NCBI GenBank assembly: GCA_003576685.1
Contig: QOZR01000014.1
Location: 62,001 to 126,000, forward strand
Direction: 5' to 3'
DNA: 64,000 nt
Source of the DNA: Virgifigura deserti
GTDB taxonomy: Bacteria; Pseudomonadota; Alphaproteobacteria; Dongiales; Dongiaceae
Shown here: positions 1-8,947 of the stretch, piece after piece
How the letters are laid out: the number at the start of each line of letters is the position of its first letter
Position numbering within the stretch: position 1 is the stretch's first letter
Notes under the pieces: generated by a model
Databases searched by the model: none
What the model was told of the DNA's origin: nothing
Seen by the model: only the letters and a program-made list of their open reading frames with translations
Program-made: the position numbers and the translations under genes

Positions 1-2
1 AG

Positions 3-158
3 GACGACCCCTCGACCCTGGAGACGCTGAGCCAGCATTACGAGGTGTCGCGCGAACGCGTGCGCCAGATCGAGGTGCGGGCGTTCGAGAAGCTGCAGAA
101 GGCTATGAAGACCGCGGCCAATGCGCTGGAACAGCAGCCGATGCTCGCGGCGGCCTAA
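3..158 (+). CDS. rpoH: RNA polymerase sigma-32 factor RpoH, C-terminal end (partial)
   Basis: Only the last 51 codons are in the window; the gene enters from the left edge. The visible peptide carries the sigma region 4.2 helix-turn-helix, with the motif VSRERVRQIEVRAFEKLQ, which reads the -35 promoter element. The wording of this helix followed by KAMK and a short tail fits the heat-shock sigma factor RpoH better than RpoD, whose C-terminus differs. The reading frame closes at a TAA and is followed within 60 bases by an intrinsic terminator. Only the C-terminus is seen, so the choice of RpoH among the sigma-70 group is an inference. Confidence 0.8.
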   Translation, partial: DDPSTLETLSQHYEVSRERVRQIEVRAFEKLQKAMKTAANALEQQPMLAAA

Positions 159-213
159 GGCAGCCTCAGACCGGCCGCGAGAAACAGGCCGGCGGCATCA
201 AACAGAATACCAA

Positions 214-250
214 GCCACGCGGCGGAGACGCCGACGTGGCATTTTTTTTG
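214..250 (+). terminator. Intrinsic terminator after rpoH
   Basis: A GC-rich stem (CCACG-CGGCG pairing with CGCCG-ACGTGG, one bulged base, GAGA loop) is followed directly by nine T residues. It sits about 55 bases after the rpoH stop and should end that transcript. The next gene converges from the other strand and stops immediately beyond it. Confidence 0.85.
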
Positions 251-251
251 C

Positions 252-728
252 CTATCGCCGGAAAGCGGTGATCCTTGCGCCGGCCCAAAGAAACAATGCG
301 GTGCCGATCCCCCACGCACCGTTGACCATCAGCCCGGTTGCCATCGCCGAGGCGCGCCACCCGCCTGCGACCGGAAGTCCCTTCAAGGGCGAAACCACGA
401 ACCAGGCCACGAGGGTCGGGGCAATGGCGCCGAACAGCAGCGCGCCCAGAAAATATGCCCAGCCACGCCGCAGGTGCGGCTCCAGATAGGCAAAGACGAT
501 GCCCCAGATCCCGCCCCAGAACGCAATGGACCAGATCTGCGGAACGCCCAAGAGTGCCGTCGGTTGCGTCTGGTACGGCATGGCGGGCGTGACGCCAACG
601 GCATTCAGAATGCCCAGCATGCCCTGATGGAAAACCAGGACGGCAAGGGCCCCGGCAATGAAGGCGGCGGCCAAGTGGCCCACGGAGGGGCCGGACTGGA
701 CATCGGTGTAGTGCTGCTCTTTCGTCAT
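252..728 (-). CDS. Small integral membrane protein of unknown function
   Basis: Product of 158 residues. About four hydrophobic stretches can be seen, near residues 20-40, 63-82, 86-106 and 125-148, so it is very probably an inner-membrane protein. The family is not recognised with certainty. The start is fixed by the ribosome binding site: GGAGG lies eight bases before the ATG, while a GTG three codons upstream would overlap that GGAGG. The gene stands alone between the rpoH terminator and the transporter genes, with no partner that suggests a role. Confidence 0.7.
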   Translation of the reverse strand: MTKEQHYTDVQSGPSVGHLAAAFIAGALAVLVFHQGMLGILNAVGVTPAMPYQTQPTALLGVPQIWSIAFWGGIWGIVFAYLEPHLRRGWAYFLGALLFGAIAPTLVAWFVVSPLKGLPVAGGWRASAMATGLMVNGAWGIGTALFLWAGARITAFRR

Positions 729-872
729 TGCGATCACCTCCGCATGGATAGGTCACGCAAACGTCCAGAGAGTTTAAAGGAAAAGAGGCTGCCGATCGCC
801 GCTGGTTTTTCCGATGCGGCGTTCACAAAAGCGCGAGCCGCTTCATCTCGATGACCGGTTGGTTGCAGCCCC

Positions 873-2354
873 TCACCGCGCGCTGGAGCGGCGCCAAGCG
901 ACGACGAGCAGCAGGACGAGTGCCAGAAGGAGCGCTGCGCTGATCGGCCGTGTCAGGAAGACGGTCGGGTCCATCTGGTTGGCGATCAGCGCATTGCGGA
1001 GGTTGACCTCGACGATCGGCCCCAGCACCAAGCCGATCACCAGCGGTGGCATCGGAAAACCGAAACAGGTCAGGATGAACCCGGCGAGCCCGAGCACCGC
1101 GACGAGCGTCACGTCAAAGCTAGCATTGCCGATCGCGAAGCCGCCGGTCGCGCACAGCACGCCGATGATCGGAAGCAGGATGCGGGGCGGCACGCGCAGG
1201 ATCGCCGGCAGATAGCGCCGCAGGCCGAGGCCGAGCACGAGGATCAGGATGTTCGCTGCGACTAGGATCAGGAGAATCAGGGCAAACAGGTCGCCGTTCG
1301 TCACCATGAAGAACGGCCCGGGATCGATGCCCTGGATGAGGAACGCACCAAGCAGAACGGCCGTTACGGTGTCGCCCGGGATGCCGAGGGTCAGGAGCGG
1401 AACCAGAGCGCCGCCCGTCACGGCATTGTTCGCGGTTTCGGGCGCGATCACCCCGGCGGGTACTCCCTCTCCGAGCCTCTCGTCGCGCGTGCTGCGCGCC
1501 GCCTCGCCATAGCTGATCCAGGAGGCGATTGTGGGTCCCGTTCCCGGCAGGATGCCGGTGCTCGTGCCGATTACGGCGCTTTTCAGGACCAGCCATTTGT
1601 GGCGGACATAGATCGGCACGAGATCGCGCAACCGGATCGGCTGCTGTCGGGAAACGGCCACACCGGTCGCGGGTGCGGCCGCCTGCGCGAGGATCTCGGT
1701 GACCGCGAAGAAGGCGATCAACGCCGGCAGAAGCGACACGCCGCTCTGGAGCTCGGGCAGTCCGAGCGTGAACCGCATCATGCCGCCGACCGGGTCGATA
1801 CCGACTGTGCCGAGCAGCATGCCGAGCGCGGCGCTGATCATGCCCTTCACGAGCGAGCCGCGGGATACCGCGGCGACGCAGATGAGGCCGAACAGGGCGA
1901 GGGTGAAGTACTCGACGGAGGTGAACTCCAGTGCCAAGCCGGCGAGAACGGGCGCGAATACCATCAGGATCGCCGCCGAGATCACCCCACCGGCGAAGGA
2001 GGAGACGACGGACAGGCTGATGGCGAGGTCGGCGCGCCCACTATGCGCCATCGCATAGCCGTCGACGGACGTCGCGGCATTCCCCGGCGCACCTGGCGTG
2101 TTGACCAGAATCGCCGGAATCGAGCCAGCGAAATATCCCGCGCAGTAGAGGCCGAGGAGAAGCGCCATCGATGCCTCGAACCCCAGGCCAAAGGTGAGCG
2201 GTGTCGCCAGGGCCACTCCGGCCGTTGCGGTCAGGCCCGGCGACGCGCCGAATACGGCCCCCACGGCGACGCCGACGACAATCCAGCCGAGGACGAGCGG
2301 ATCCGCGAGGCGAACGAAGGCCGCGGCCAAATCGGAGAGGCTGATCAGATCCAT
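873..2354 (-). CDS. tctA: Tripartite tricarboxylate transporter, large permease TctA
   Basis: A 493-residue polytopic protein with about a dozen hydrophobic segments. The N-terminal part carries the family signature around GASPGLTATAGVALATPL and GSIPAILVNTPGAPGNAATS, typical of TctA permeases that import tri- or dicarboxylates using an ion gradient with a periplasmic binding protein. The ATG was chosen because the protein then begins at the normal family position. It overlaps the stop codon of tctB (PVWI then TGA), which implies translational coupling. The gene is the last of a tctC-tctB-tctA operon on the minus strand. The substrate cannot be read from the permease. Confidence 0.93.
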   Translation of the reverse strand: MDLISLSDLAAAFVRLADPLVLGWIVVGVAVGAVFGASPGLTATAGVALATPLTFGLGFEASMALLLGLYCAGYFAGSIPAILVNTPGAPGNAATSVDGYAMAHSGRADLAISLSVVSSFAGGVISAAILMVFAPVLAGLALEFTSVEYFTLALFGLICVAAVSRGSLVKGMISAALGMLLGTVGIDPVGGMMRFTLGLPELQSGVSLLPALIAFFAVTEILAQAAAPATGVAVSRQQPIRLRDLVPIYVRHKWLVLKSAVIGTSTGILPGTGPTIASWISYGEAARSTRDERLGEGVPAGVIAPETANNAVTGGALVPLLTLGIPGDTVTAVLLGAFLIQGIDPGPFFMVTNGDLFALILLILVAANILILVLGLGLRRYLPAILRVPPRILLPIIGVLCATGGFAIGNASFDVTLVAVLGLAGFILTCFGFPMPPLVIGLVLGPIVEVNLRNALIANQMDPTVFLTRPISAALLLALVLLLVVAWRRSSAR

Positions 2355-2776
2355 ACTGGCAGCAGGACCGTGAAGCCGTAGCGGAACAGGAAATAGACTC
2401 CAAATGATACAGCGATGGGAACGGCGGCGAGCTCGAGGGGACGGCGGGATCCGAGCAGCATCATCGCGAGGAGCATGAATAGCCACGTCCCGACTCGGAA
2501 GTCGACGTACGGGAAGCTGAGGAAATAGAGGAGCAGGAGCCCGGCTAGCAGAACGGCGCGGCGGGCCAGCATCTGGCGAAGCGCATCGCCGGCCGTCCGC
2601 TCGCCGGGACGAATCGCCAGGACGGCTCCAAGCCCTATCAAAGCGAGGCTGAGCAGCAGCGGAAAGAAGCGGGCCGAGAGCCCCGGTGCTACCAGCGTCT
2701 CGATCTGCAGGCTCGCCAGCCCCAGCCCGATACCGGCCGCGACCGTCGCGATGCCCGTCGCCCGATCGGCGCGCAA
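2345..2776 (-). CDS. tctB: Tripartite tricarboxylate transporter, small subunit TctB
   Basis: A 143-residue protein with four hydrophobic segments, the size and layout of the TctB small membrane subunit. The open frame extends far upstream into tctC without an ATG. I place the start at a TTG giving LRADRATGIATVAAG, because GGAGG stands five bases before it and the protein then has family length. A second TTG four codons earlier is possible. The gene follows the tctC stop by about 30 bases and overlaps tctA by ten bases, so the three subunits are cotranscribed. Confidence 0.85.
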   Translation of the reverse strand: MRADRATGIATVAAGIGLGLASLQIETLVAPGLSARFFPLLLSLALIGLGAVLAIRPGERTAGDALRQMLARRAVLLAGLLLLYFLSFPYVDFRVGTWLFMLLAMMLLGSRRPLELAAVPIAVSFGVYFLFRYGFTVLLPVWI

Positions 2777-2805
2777 CCTGCCCTCCAAGCTCCTTGCCGG
2801 TTTCG

Positions 2806-3777
2806 CTACTCGATCAGCCCGATATCGCTCAGCACCACACGATGCTGCGCCACATTGTCTTCGATCCGCTCCTGAAACGCCGGGGCGTCGAGATAGGCGT
2901 CGGTGAGATGGAATTTGTCGTAGAGTGTCTTGGTCTCCGGCTCCCTTGCCACCTGCGCAACAGCCTCTCCGAGTTGGTCGATCACCGGCTGCGGCGTGTC
3001 CTTGCGTGCGACGATCCCAAACCACACGGCGGCGTCGAGGTCATAGCCTTGCTCACCGAAGGTGGGTACATCCCGAAGGTAGGGGACGCGCTCGGGCGCG
3101 GCGACGCCGAGCACGCGGAGCTTTCCGCCGTCGGCCAGCGACGTGTAGTTGGAGGCGCCGACGAACACGAAATCGACCTCGCCGGTCAGCGCCTTGGTGA
3201 CTGCGCCCTTGCCGCCCTGCCCACCGATATGCGTCAGTTCGATGCCCTGTTCCTTGGCGAACCGCTCCATATTGATGTGCTGTGTGCTGCCGGGGGCGGG
3301 GGTTGCGTAGGTCACGCCGCCAGGATCGCTCTTCGCCGCCTCGACGACATCCTCGATCGACTGGTAGGGGCTGTCCGCCCGCACCGCGAGGCCGATCGGC
3401 ACTTCGACGAGCTGCGCGACGGCGACGAAATCGTCCGTCTTATATCCCGCATTGCGGATCAGCGGGCCCGCGGTCAGGGCACCGGTCGAGCCCATCAGCA
3501 GCGTATAGCCGTCGGCCGGCGCTTGCGCGGCCGAAAGCGCGCCTCGGCTGCCACCGGCACCAGGAACGTTCTGGACGATAATTGGAACTTCGAGCTCCTC
3601 CTTGAGGCGGTCGGCGATGACCCGGGCGGTGCCGTCGATCGCGTCGCCCGCGCCGAACGGCACGATAACCCGGATCGCCTGGCTCGGATAATCTTGCGCG
3701 CGGAGAGTCCCCGCCGCCAGGAGCCCGAGCCCCATGACCAGCACCGCCTGCAAGGCTATCTTGATCGGACGGATCAT
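2806..3777 (-). CDS. tctC: Tripartite tricarboxylate transporter substrate-binding protein TctC (Bug family)
   Basis: A 323-residue secreted binding protein. Residues 1-27 form a Sec signal peptide ending AAGTLRAQ. The mature part shows the Bug-family landmarks: YPSQAIRVIVPFGAGDAIDGTARVIADRL near the N-terminus, GAGGSRGA near residue 75, DGYTLLMGSTG near 90 and VRVLGVAAPER-like text near 218. Such proteins trap carboxylic acids in the periplasm for TctA/TctB. It is the first gene of the tctCBA operon. It is divergent from a UbiD-type decarboxylase across 114 bases, which suggests that the ligand may be an aromatic or unsaturated acid. That link is an inference. Confidence 0.92.
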   Translation of the reverse strand: MIRPIKIALQAVLVMGLGLLAAGTLRAQDYPSQAIRVIVPFGAGDAIDGTARVIADRLKEELEVPIIVQNVPGAGGSRGALSAAQAPADGYTLLMGSTGALTAGPLIRNAGYKTDDFVAVAQLVEVPIGLAVRADSPYQSIEDVVEAAKSDPGGVTYATPAPGSTQHINMERFAKEQGIELTHIGGQGGKGAVTKALTGEVDFVFVGASNYTSLADGGKLRVLGVAAPERVPYLRDVPTFGEQGYDLDAAVWFGIVARKDTPQPVIDQLGEAVAQVAREPETKTLYDKFHLTDAYLDAPAFQERIEDNVAQHRVVLSDIGLIE

Positions 3778-3850
3778 CGCGCTCTCCCGCTGATGTTGGA
3801 TCGGGTGTGATATCTTCTTGATATTCCAAGCCGCACCATGCGGAGTCTAT

Positions 3851-3864
3851 ACAGGTCGGCCTGT
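3851..3864. promoter_or_regulatory. Candidate operator palindrome between tctC and the UbiD gene
   Basis: The intergenic region contains a five-base inverted repeat, ACAGG-TCGG-CCTGT, about 30 bases before the UbiD start and 75 bases before tctC. Its position between divergent genes suits a shared operator. No regulator gene lies next to it, so the assignment is weak. Confidence 0.3.
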
Positions 3865-3891
3865 CCAAGGGTCAACATGCAGGGGGCGTGA

Positions 3892-5271
3892 ATGTCGAAG
3901 AGCAGCAGTCGGGATCTCAGGAGCTTCCTGGCGGAATTCGAGGCCGTCTATCCGAGCGAGGTGTTGCGGATCGCCGACCCGATCGATCTCGATTACGAGG
4001 CGACGGCAATCGCGCTCGAACTGGAGCGGCACGGCCGCAGCCCGGTCTTGTGGTTCGAGAATGTGCGCAATTCCGGCTTTCCGGTTCTCATGAATCTTTA
4101 CGGTCGGCGCAACCGGTTCGCCTTCGCCCTGGGCCTCGAGGAGGATCGCCTGATCGAAACCTGGGCAAGCGTCGACGCTTCGCCGATCGCGCCGACCGTG
4201 GTGGAGACCGGGCCGGTGCTCGATGTGGTCGCGACGGGAGCGGAGGTCGATCTCGCAAGGCTGCCGATCATGCGGCATTTCGTCGAGGACGGCGGGTCCT
4301 ATCTCACGAATGCGATGTTTGTCGCGAAGGATCCGGAAACCGGCGTTCGCAATGCCTCGTTCCACCGTCTGCAGGTCAATGGGCGGGCGCGCTTCGGCAC
4401 CAGCCTGCACAGCCGACGGCATCTCTGGAACTATGCCCGCAAGGCCCGGGCGATGGGGCTGGATCGCCTGCCGGTCGTCGTGGTGGTGGGGTGCCATCCG
4501 CTGATCACCTTCGGCTCCGGCTTGTGGAAAGGGCCCATCGACGCCGATGAGTATGCGGTGGCCGGTGGCTTCCTGGGCGAACCATTGCCGGTGGTGAACG
4601 GCGTGACTGTACCCGTCGAGATTCCGGCGACCGCCGAGATCGCGATCGAGGGCCACCTGCTGCTCGATGTCGACGAGCCGGAAGGGCCGTTCGGCGAGTT
4701 CACCGGCTATGCTTCGGAACGGTCGACCCATAACGCCATGGAGGTGACGGCAATTCTGCACCGCCGCGACGCGATCTATCACAGCATCGTGCCCGGAATC
4801 TCGGACGAGCATACCCTGCTGCTCGGAATCTCGCAGGAGGCGCGGCAGTTGAAGGCGTTGCGCGTGCAGTTTCCGAACGTCAGGGCGGTCGCCTATCCGA
4901 AGTCCGGAACCTGCCTGATGCACTGCTATGTCTCGGTCAGCGACCCGGCGCCCGGCCAGCCGCGCAACATCGCCGCTGCCGCCCTGGGCGACAATCTGAG
5001 CCTGAAGCTGGTCGTCGTGGTGGACGAGGATGTGGACGTCCATGACGAGCAGGAGGTCCTCTGGGCCATGGCCACCCGCTTCCAGGCTGACACCGATCTC
5101 GACGTTATCCGCTCCGCGATGGGCGCGACGCTCGACCCCTCGAACCATGACGGCCTGACTGCCAAACTGATCGTCGACGCAACCCGGAAGAAGCGGCCCT
5201 ATGCAAGCCGCCACAGCCTGCCCGAGGACACGCTCGCCAAGGCACGCGCATTACTCGCCAGAACTCGGTAA
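3892..5271 (+). CDS. UbiD-family prenyl-FMN-dependent decarboxylase
   Basis: A 459-residue protein matching UbiD-type (de)carboxylases, which use prenylated FMN to remove or add a carboxyl group on aromatic or alpha,beta-unsaturated acids. Visible landmarks are the cofactor and metal-binding stretch NASFHRLQVNGRARFG near residues 158-173, and EGPFGEFTGY near 264, which includes conserved acidic residues. The start has an AGGGGG Shine-Dalgarno sequence. No UbiX-type prenyltransferase is nearby, so the cofactor must come from elsewhere in the genome. Divergence from tctCBA suggests uptake and decarboxylation of the same acid. Ubiquinone synthesis is possible but less likely because the other ubi genes are absent. 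Confidence 0.88.
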   Translation: MSKSSSRDLRSFLAEFEAVYPSEVLRIADPIDLDYEATAIALELERHGRSPVLWFENVRNSGFPVLMNLYGRRNRFAFALGLEEDRLIETWASVDASPIAPTVVETGPVLDVVATGAEVDLARLPIMRHFVEDGGSYLTNAMFVAKDPETGVRNASFHRLQVNGRARFGTSLHSRRHLWNYARKARAMGLDRLPVVVVVGCHPLITFGSGLWKGPIDADEYAVAGGFLGEPLPVVNGVTVPVEIPATAEIAIEGHLLLDVDEPEGPFGEFTGYASERSTHNAMEVTAILHRRDAIYHSIVPGISDEHTLLLGISQEARQLKALRVQFPNVRAVAYPKSGTCLMHCYVSVSDPAPGQPRNIAAAALGDNLSLKLVVVVDEDVDVHDEQEVLWAMATRFQADTDLDVIRSAMGATLDPSNHDGLTAKLIVDATRKKRPYASRHSLPEDTLAKARALLARTR

Positions 5272-5415
5272 TCGGCGACACAGCTCCGGCCCTGCGTCCT
5301 CCACTTGTTGTACGGCGACCCTGATGATAGCCTTCTATAGTTAACAAGGGATCCGGATTACTGCTGATTAGGGGCTTGATAGACAAACCGGGCGTAATAT
5401 TCAGGGAGAGCCGCC

Positions 5416-6669
5416 ATGAAGAAATTGGCCTGCAGGTGCGCGTTGAGCCTTCTTCTTGCAATTCCCTTCTCCGGCCAGAGCTTCGCTCAGAACAATATGG
5501 AGAAGCTCCAGGACTTCCGGCAGACCGGCACGGAGCTCGAGATCGAAAGCATCCCTCAGGATGCGGAGAGAATCGAAGCGATCCGGAAGAATCTCGAGAG
5601 AATCCAGCTCCCGCCGGGCTTCAAGATCGATCTCTATGCCATCGTTCCGGATGCGCGCCATATGGCGGTCGGGACCAATGTGGGCGTCGTCTTCGTCGGC
5701 ACCCGCAAGACCAAGGTCTGGGCGGTGACCGATCGCGACAAGGACCGGGTCGCTGACGAGGTGAAGCAGTTCGCCCCAAGCGTGAAGTTCAAGTTCCCTA
5801 ACGGCCCCGTGATGAGCAAGGAGGGCGTGCTCTACATCGCCGGGCACAACCGCATCCTCGCCTTCCCGGCGGCCGAGTTCTTCTACGAAGGGCCCGACGT
5901 TGCCGTGGCGGTGGTGAAGGACCAGTTCATCCCCCTGGAGGAGGAGTATTTCAATCACGCATTCCGAGTGCTCGATATCGGCCCAGACGGAAAGCTCTAT
6001 GTCGCGCTGGGACAGCCCTACAACGTCTTCCCGGCGGACAAGATGCCGATGGAGCCGCTGGGCTCGATCGCCCGCCTCAACCAGGACGGGACCGGATGGG
6101 AGATCTATGCCCACGGCATCCGCAACTCGGTCGGGCTGGATTTCCATCCCGTCACCGGCGAACTCTGGTTCAACGACAATCAGGTGGACGGCATGGGCGA
6201 TGATATTCCGTCCGGCGAGCTGAACCGCGCGCCGAGCCCGGGCCTGAATTTCGGTTTCCCATGGTACGGGGGCGGAAGCACCCGGACGGTCGAGTACAAG
6301 GACATGGAGCCGCCGGAAGGACTCGTCTTTCCCGAGATCGAGTGGCAGGCGCATGCCGCCGATCTGGGCATGACCTTCTACACCGGCAACCAGTTCCCGT
6401 CCTCCTACAAGAACGACCTGTTCAGCGCCCAGCACGGCTCCTGGAACCGGACGACGCCCGTCGGAGCCCAGATCATGCATGTCGATTTCGACGAGGACGG
6501 CAATATCGTCTCCTCCGAGGTGTTCGCCAAAGGCTGGCTCGACGAGGAGACCGGGGAGTATCTCGGGCGGCCGGTCGACGTGAAGCAATATCTCGACGGA
6601 TCGCTTCTCGTTTCCGACGATCTCGTGGGCGCCATCTACCGGATCTATTACAACGGCGAAAGCCAGTAG
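5416..6669 (+). CDS. Secreted sorbosone/glucose dehydrogenase-like beta-propeller protein
   Basis: A 417-residue exported protein with a signal peptide (residues 1-25, ending FSGQSFAQ). The body has the repeated pattern of the glucose/sorbosone dehydrogenase family, a six-bladed propeller that usually binds PQQ: DGKLYVALGQPYN, AHGIRNSVGLDFHPVTGELWFNDN, NFGFPWYGGG and AQHGSWNRT. Proteins of this type oxidise sugars or aldehydes in the periplasm. A class I cytochrome c gene starts 80 bases downstream and could accept the electrons. The substrate is unknown. Many family members have no tested activity. Confidence 0.85.
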   Translation: MKKLACRCALSLLLAIPFSGQSFAQNNMEKLQDFRQTGTELEIESIPQDAERIEAIRKNLERIQLPPGFKIDLYAIVPDARHMAVGTNVGVVFVGTRKTKVWAVTDRDKDRVADEVKQFAPSVKFKFPNGPVMSKEGVLYIAGHNRILAFPAAEFFYEGPDVAVAVVKDQFIPLEEEYFNHAFRVLDIGPDGKLYVALGQPYNVFPADKMPMEPLGSIARLNQDGTGWEIYAHGIRNSVGLDFHPVTGELWFNDNQVDGMGDDIPSGELNRAPSPGLNFGFPWYGGGSTRTVEYKDMEPPEGLVFPEIEWQAHAADLGMTFYTGNQFPSSYKNDLFSAQHGSWNRTTPVGAQIMHVDFDEDGNIVSSEVFAKGWLDEETGEYLGRPVDVKQYLDGSLLVSDDLVGAIYRIYYNGESQ

Positions 6670-6749
6670 ATCCGGCGGAATTGCCGCAACCGCGGGCGTG
6701 CCTCGAAGGTGCGCCCGCCTTCAACCTCGATGGCAGAAGGTCGACCGCG

Positions 6750-7079
6750 ATGCGTCTGCTGGTCCTGTTTGTCGGTGCCGTGTTGGTGATGGCCGGTCTT
6801 ATGGCTTCACCGGCCGCGGCGGGCGATGTCGCGGCCGGTGAAGCCAAGGTCGGGCCCTGCGTCACCTGTCATGGCCGGGATGGCATCGGTACGGCACCTC
6901 AGTTCCCGAACCTCGCCGGGCAGAGCGCGATCTACATGATCCAGCAGCTCCAGGCGTTCCGGGACGGGGCGCGCCAAAGCGAAATGATGAGCTTGGTGGC
7001 GCAGCCTTTGAGCGACCAGGACATCGAGGATCTAGCCGCCTATTACGAAAGCCTCGGACCGGACTGCGCCGGCGAGTGA
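6750..7079 (+). CDS. Periplasmic class I cytochrome c
   Basis: A 109-residue protein. Residues 1-24 are a signal peptide ending SPAAAG. The haem-binding motif is C37-V-T-C-H41, and the C-terminal helix DQDIEDLAAYYESL is typical of small c-type cytochromes that carry electrons in the periplasm. The gene follows the sorbosone dehydrogenase-like gene on the same strand, so it probably serves that enzyme as electron acceptor. That pairing is inferred from position only. The next gene begins 30 bases later and may be cotranscribed. Confidence 0.9.
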   Translation: MRLLVLFVGAVLVMAGLMASPAAAGDVAAGEAKVGPCVTCHGRDGIGTAPQFPNLAGQSAIYMIQQLQAFRDGARQSEMMSLVAQPLSDQDIEDLAAYYESLGPDCAGE

Positions 7080-7109
7080 CCATGCCGGCCTGTCCGGTGT
7101 TGTTCCGTT

Positions 7110-7976
7110 ATGGCAGACGCGCGGATCCGCATCGGCATCTCCGGCTGGACCTATCCGTCCTGGCGCGGAGTCTTCTATCCGAAGGGCCTGCCGCACCGCC
7201 GGGAGCTGACCTATGCGAGCCGATGCTTCAACTCGATCGAGATCAACGGCACCTTCTACGCACTGCAGAGGCCGGACAGCTTCCAGCGCTGGTACCAGGA
7301 GACGCCCGAGGGCTTCGTCTTCGCGATCAAGGGCGGGCGGTTCATCACCCATATGAAGAAGCTCAACGAGGTCGCCACGCCGCTGGCGAACTTCTTCGCC
7401 TCCGGCGTCCTGGCGCTGCGCGAGAAGCTCGGCCCCATTCTCTGGCAACTACCCGCATCCGTCCGGTTCGACGAGGCGAGGTTCGAGCGCTTCTTCGACC
7501 AGATCCCGCGCAACACCGAGGTGGCCGCCAAGCTCGCCGACCGGCACGACCATCGCGTCACCGGCCGCGCCTGGACAATCGCGGATGCAGGCCGGCCGAT
7601 TCGCCATGCCGTTGAGGTGCGGCATGAGAGCTTCCGAACCGCGCGCTTCATCGAGTTGCTGCGCCGGCAGGACATCGCGCTGGTCTTCGCCGATGCCGTG
7701 GACTGGCCCTATATCGAGGACGTCACGGCTGACTTTATCTATCTCAGGCTGCATGGATCGGAAGAGCTTTACGTCAGCGGCTATGACGACGCGGCGCTCG
7801 ATAACTGGGCGAGGCGGGTTCGCGTCTGGGCGGCCGGCGGCGAGTCCGCGGACGCCAAGCGCACGACGGCAGAGGCGCCGCCCCGGAGCCGCCGCGATGT
7901 CTATGTCTATTTCGACAACGACGCGAAGGTCCGCGCCCCGTTCGACGCCATGAACCTTGCGCAGCGACTGGTTTAG
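7110..7976 (+). CDS. DUF72 family protein (YecE-like TIM barrel)
   Basis: A 288-residue soluble protein with the DUF72 signature: IGISGWTYPSWRGVFYPKGL at the N-terminus, then FNSIEINGTFYAL, FVFAIKGGRFITH, GPILWQLPAS and, near the C-terminus, VYVYFDNDAKVRAPFDA. The family folds as a TIM barrel. Its biochemical activity is not settled in the literature I know. There is no signal peptide. The gene lies just after the cytochrome c gene without an obvious functional tie. Confidence 0.9.
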   Translation: MADARIRIGISGWTYPSWRGVFYPKGLPHRRELTYASRCFNSIEINGTFYALQRPDSFQRWYQETPEGFVFAIKGGRFITHMKKLNEVATPLANFFASGVLALREKLGPILWQLPASVRFDEARFERFFDQIPRNTEVAAKLADRHDHRVTGRAWTIADAGRPIRHAVEVRHESFRTARFIELLRRQDIALVFADAVDWPYIEDVTADFIYLRLHGSEELYVSGYDDAALDNWARRVRVWAAGGESADAKRTTAEAPPRSRRDVYVYFDNDAKVRAPFDAMNLAQRLV

Positions 7977-8248
7977 AATGTTCAGTGGAGCCGAGCGCAT
8001 TCGTTCCGGAGGCTGAGCCCGGCCGAGAGCCGGGATTGCCGCCGGCTCGGAAGCGGGGGTAGTGTCTCAGTTTGAGTTTCGGCTTACGACCGGAGCGGAC
8101 TCGCGATGCGTGGCGCGGCACTTCTCAGAAGTGCCATGAGCGGACGTTCACCGCCGTGTCGGCGATCTGACAGAACATGTACCGAGCCGTTGCGCCGAGA
8201 ACGTGATCAGAGCATCCGCGCTGGTGCCTCTCGCAGGCTGATCCAGCA
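7977..8248. other. Intergenic region with dispersed-repeat-like sequence
   Basis: No gene is visible in these 272 bases. They hold the left copy of an inverted repeat (8060-8084). There is also a short hairpin-like stretch, CACTTCTCAGAAGTG near 8119-8133. The text looks like degraded intergenic repeat rather than promoter. Confidence 0.4.
8060..8084 (+). repeat. Left arm of a 25-bp inverted repeat flanking a cupin/LysR cassette
   Basis: The 25 bases read TAGTGTCTCAGTTTGAG and then TTTCGGCT. The reverse complement of 10646-10670 matches at 23 of 25 positions. The pair encloses the two cupin-type genes and the LysR gene. Confidence 0.7.
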
Positions 8249-8806
8249 TCACTTCGCAGCGCAGCTGACGTTTGCTTCCTCGAACAGACGTAACGCCTTC
8301 TCCATGTCGTATCGCTGTTCGCGGAGCGTCTCCGGATCCCATTCGCTCCGCTCGGCGCCGAAGAAGTTGCCGCCATAGACGTGCAACGCGCCGGTGAAGC
8401 GCGAAATCGGATTGGTCACCGAATGGATGATGTCGCGCCCGAGCGGTTCGGCATCCTTCTCGCAAAGCGCCCGCGCACCGGCGGCCTCCACCCTGCCTTT
8501 CGGATCGCCCGGCACCCGACGCCAGAAGATGTTGTCCTCGCGGCCGCTGTAGATTCCGATAACCGCCCACATCTGGTGGTTATGGGGCATCAGGGTCATC
8601 CGAGGTCCCCAGACGACATTGAGGATGGTCAGATCGTTGGTGTGGTAGAGCCTTTGGATTTCGGCGCGCGTCGGTGCACCGAGGACTTTGAGCATGGCGG
8701 CCGGATTCGAGACGGCACGCGCGACGACATCGCGCACGAGCTTGTGGGACGTGTCGGCTGCGAGAGCGCTGCGGCAATCAGCGATGAACTCGTCGAGGTC
8801 AAACAT
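8249..8806 (-). CDS. Cysteine dioxygenase-like cupin protein
   Basis: A 185-residue soluble protein whose pattern resembles the cysteine dioxygenase-type double-stranded beta-helix group. The cupin metal motif is visible as PHNH (His75 and His77) followed by WAVIGIYSGREDN, and a third likely ligand is in DIIHSVTNP near residue 127. Relatives are non-haem iron enzymes that oxidise thiols or related small molecules. The substrate here cannot be assigned. It shares a cassette with a secreted cupin on the same strand and a divergent LysR regulator, and the cassette is bracketed by an inverted repeat. Confidence 0.75.
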   Translation of the reverse strand: MFDLDEFIADCRSALAADTSHKLVRDVVARAVSNPAAMLKVLGAPTRAEIQRLYHTNDLTILNVVWGPRMTLMPHNHQMWAVIGIYSGREDNIFWRRVPGDPKGRVEAAGARALCEKDAEPLGRDIIHSVTNPISRFTGALHVYGGNFFGAERSEWDPETLREQRYDMEKALRLFEEANVSCAAK

Positions 8807-8947
8807 GGTCCTGACTTCCTTGTCTTGTGCTGTGACTATGTGTCGCGATCCGGTTGGGCCACCCTGCCGCCGACCTGCTGCGGCGGGGTGGCCCAGCGCA
8901 TCGCCATCGGAACGTTCTAGGTCGTCTTCACTGGCCTGTCGCGAAGA

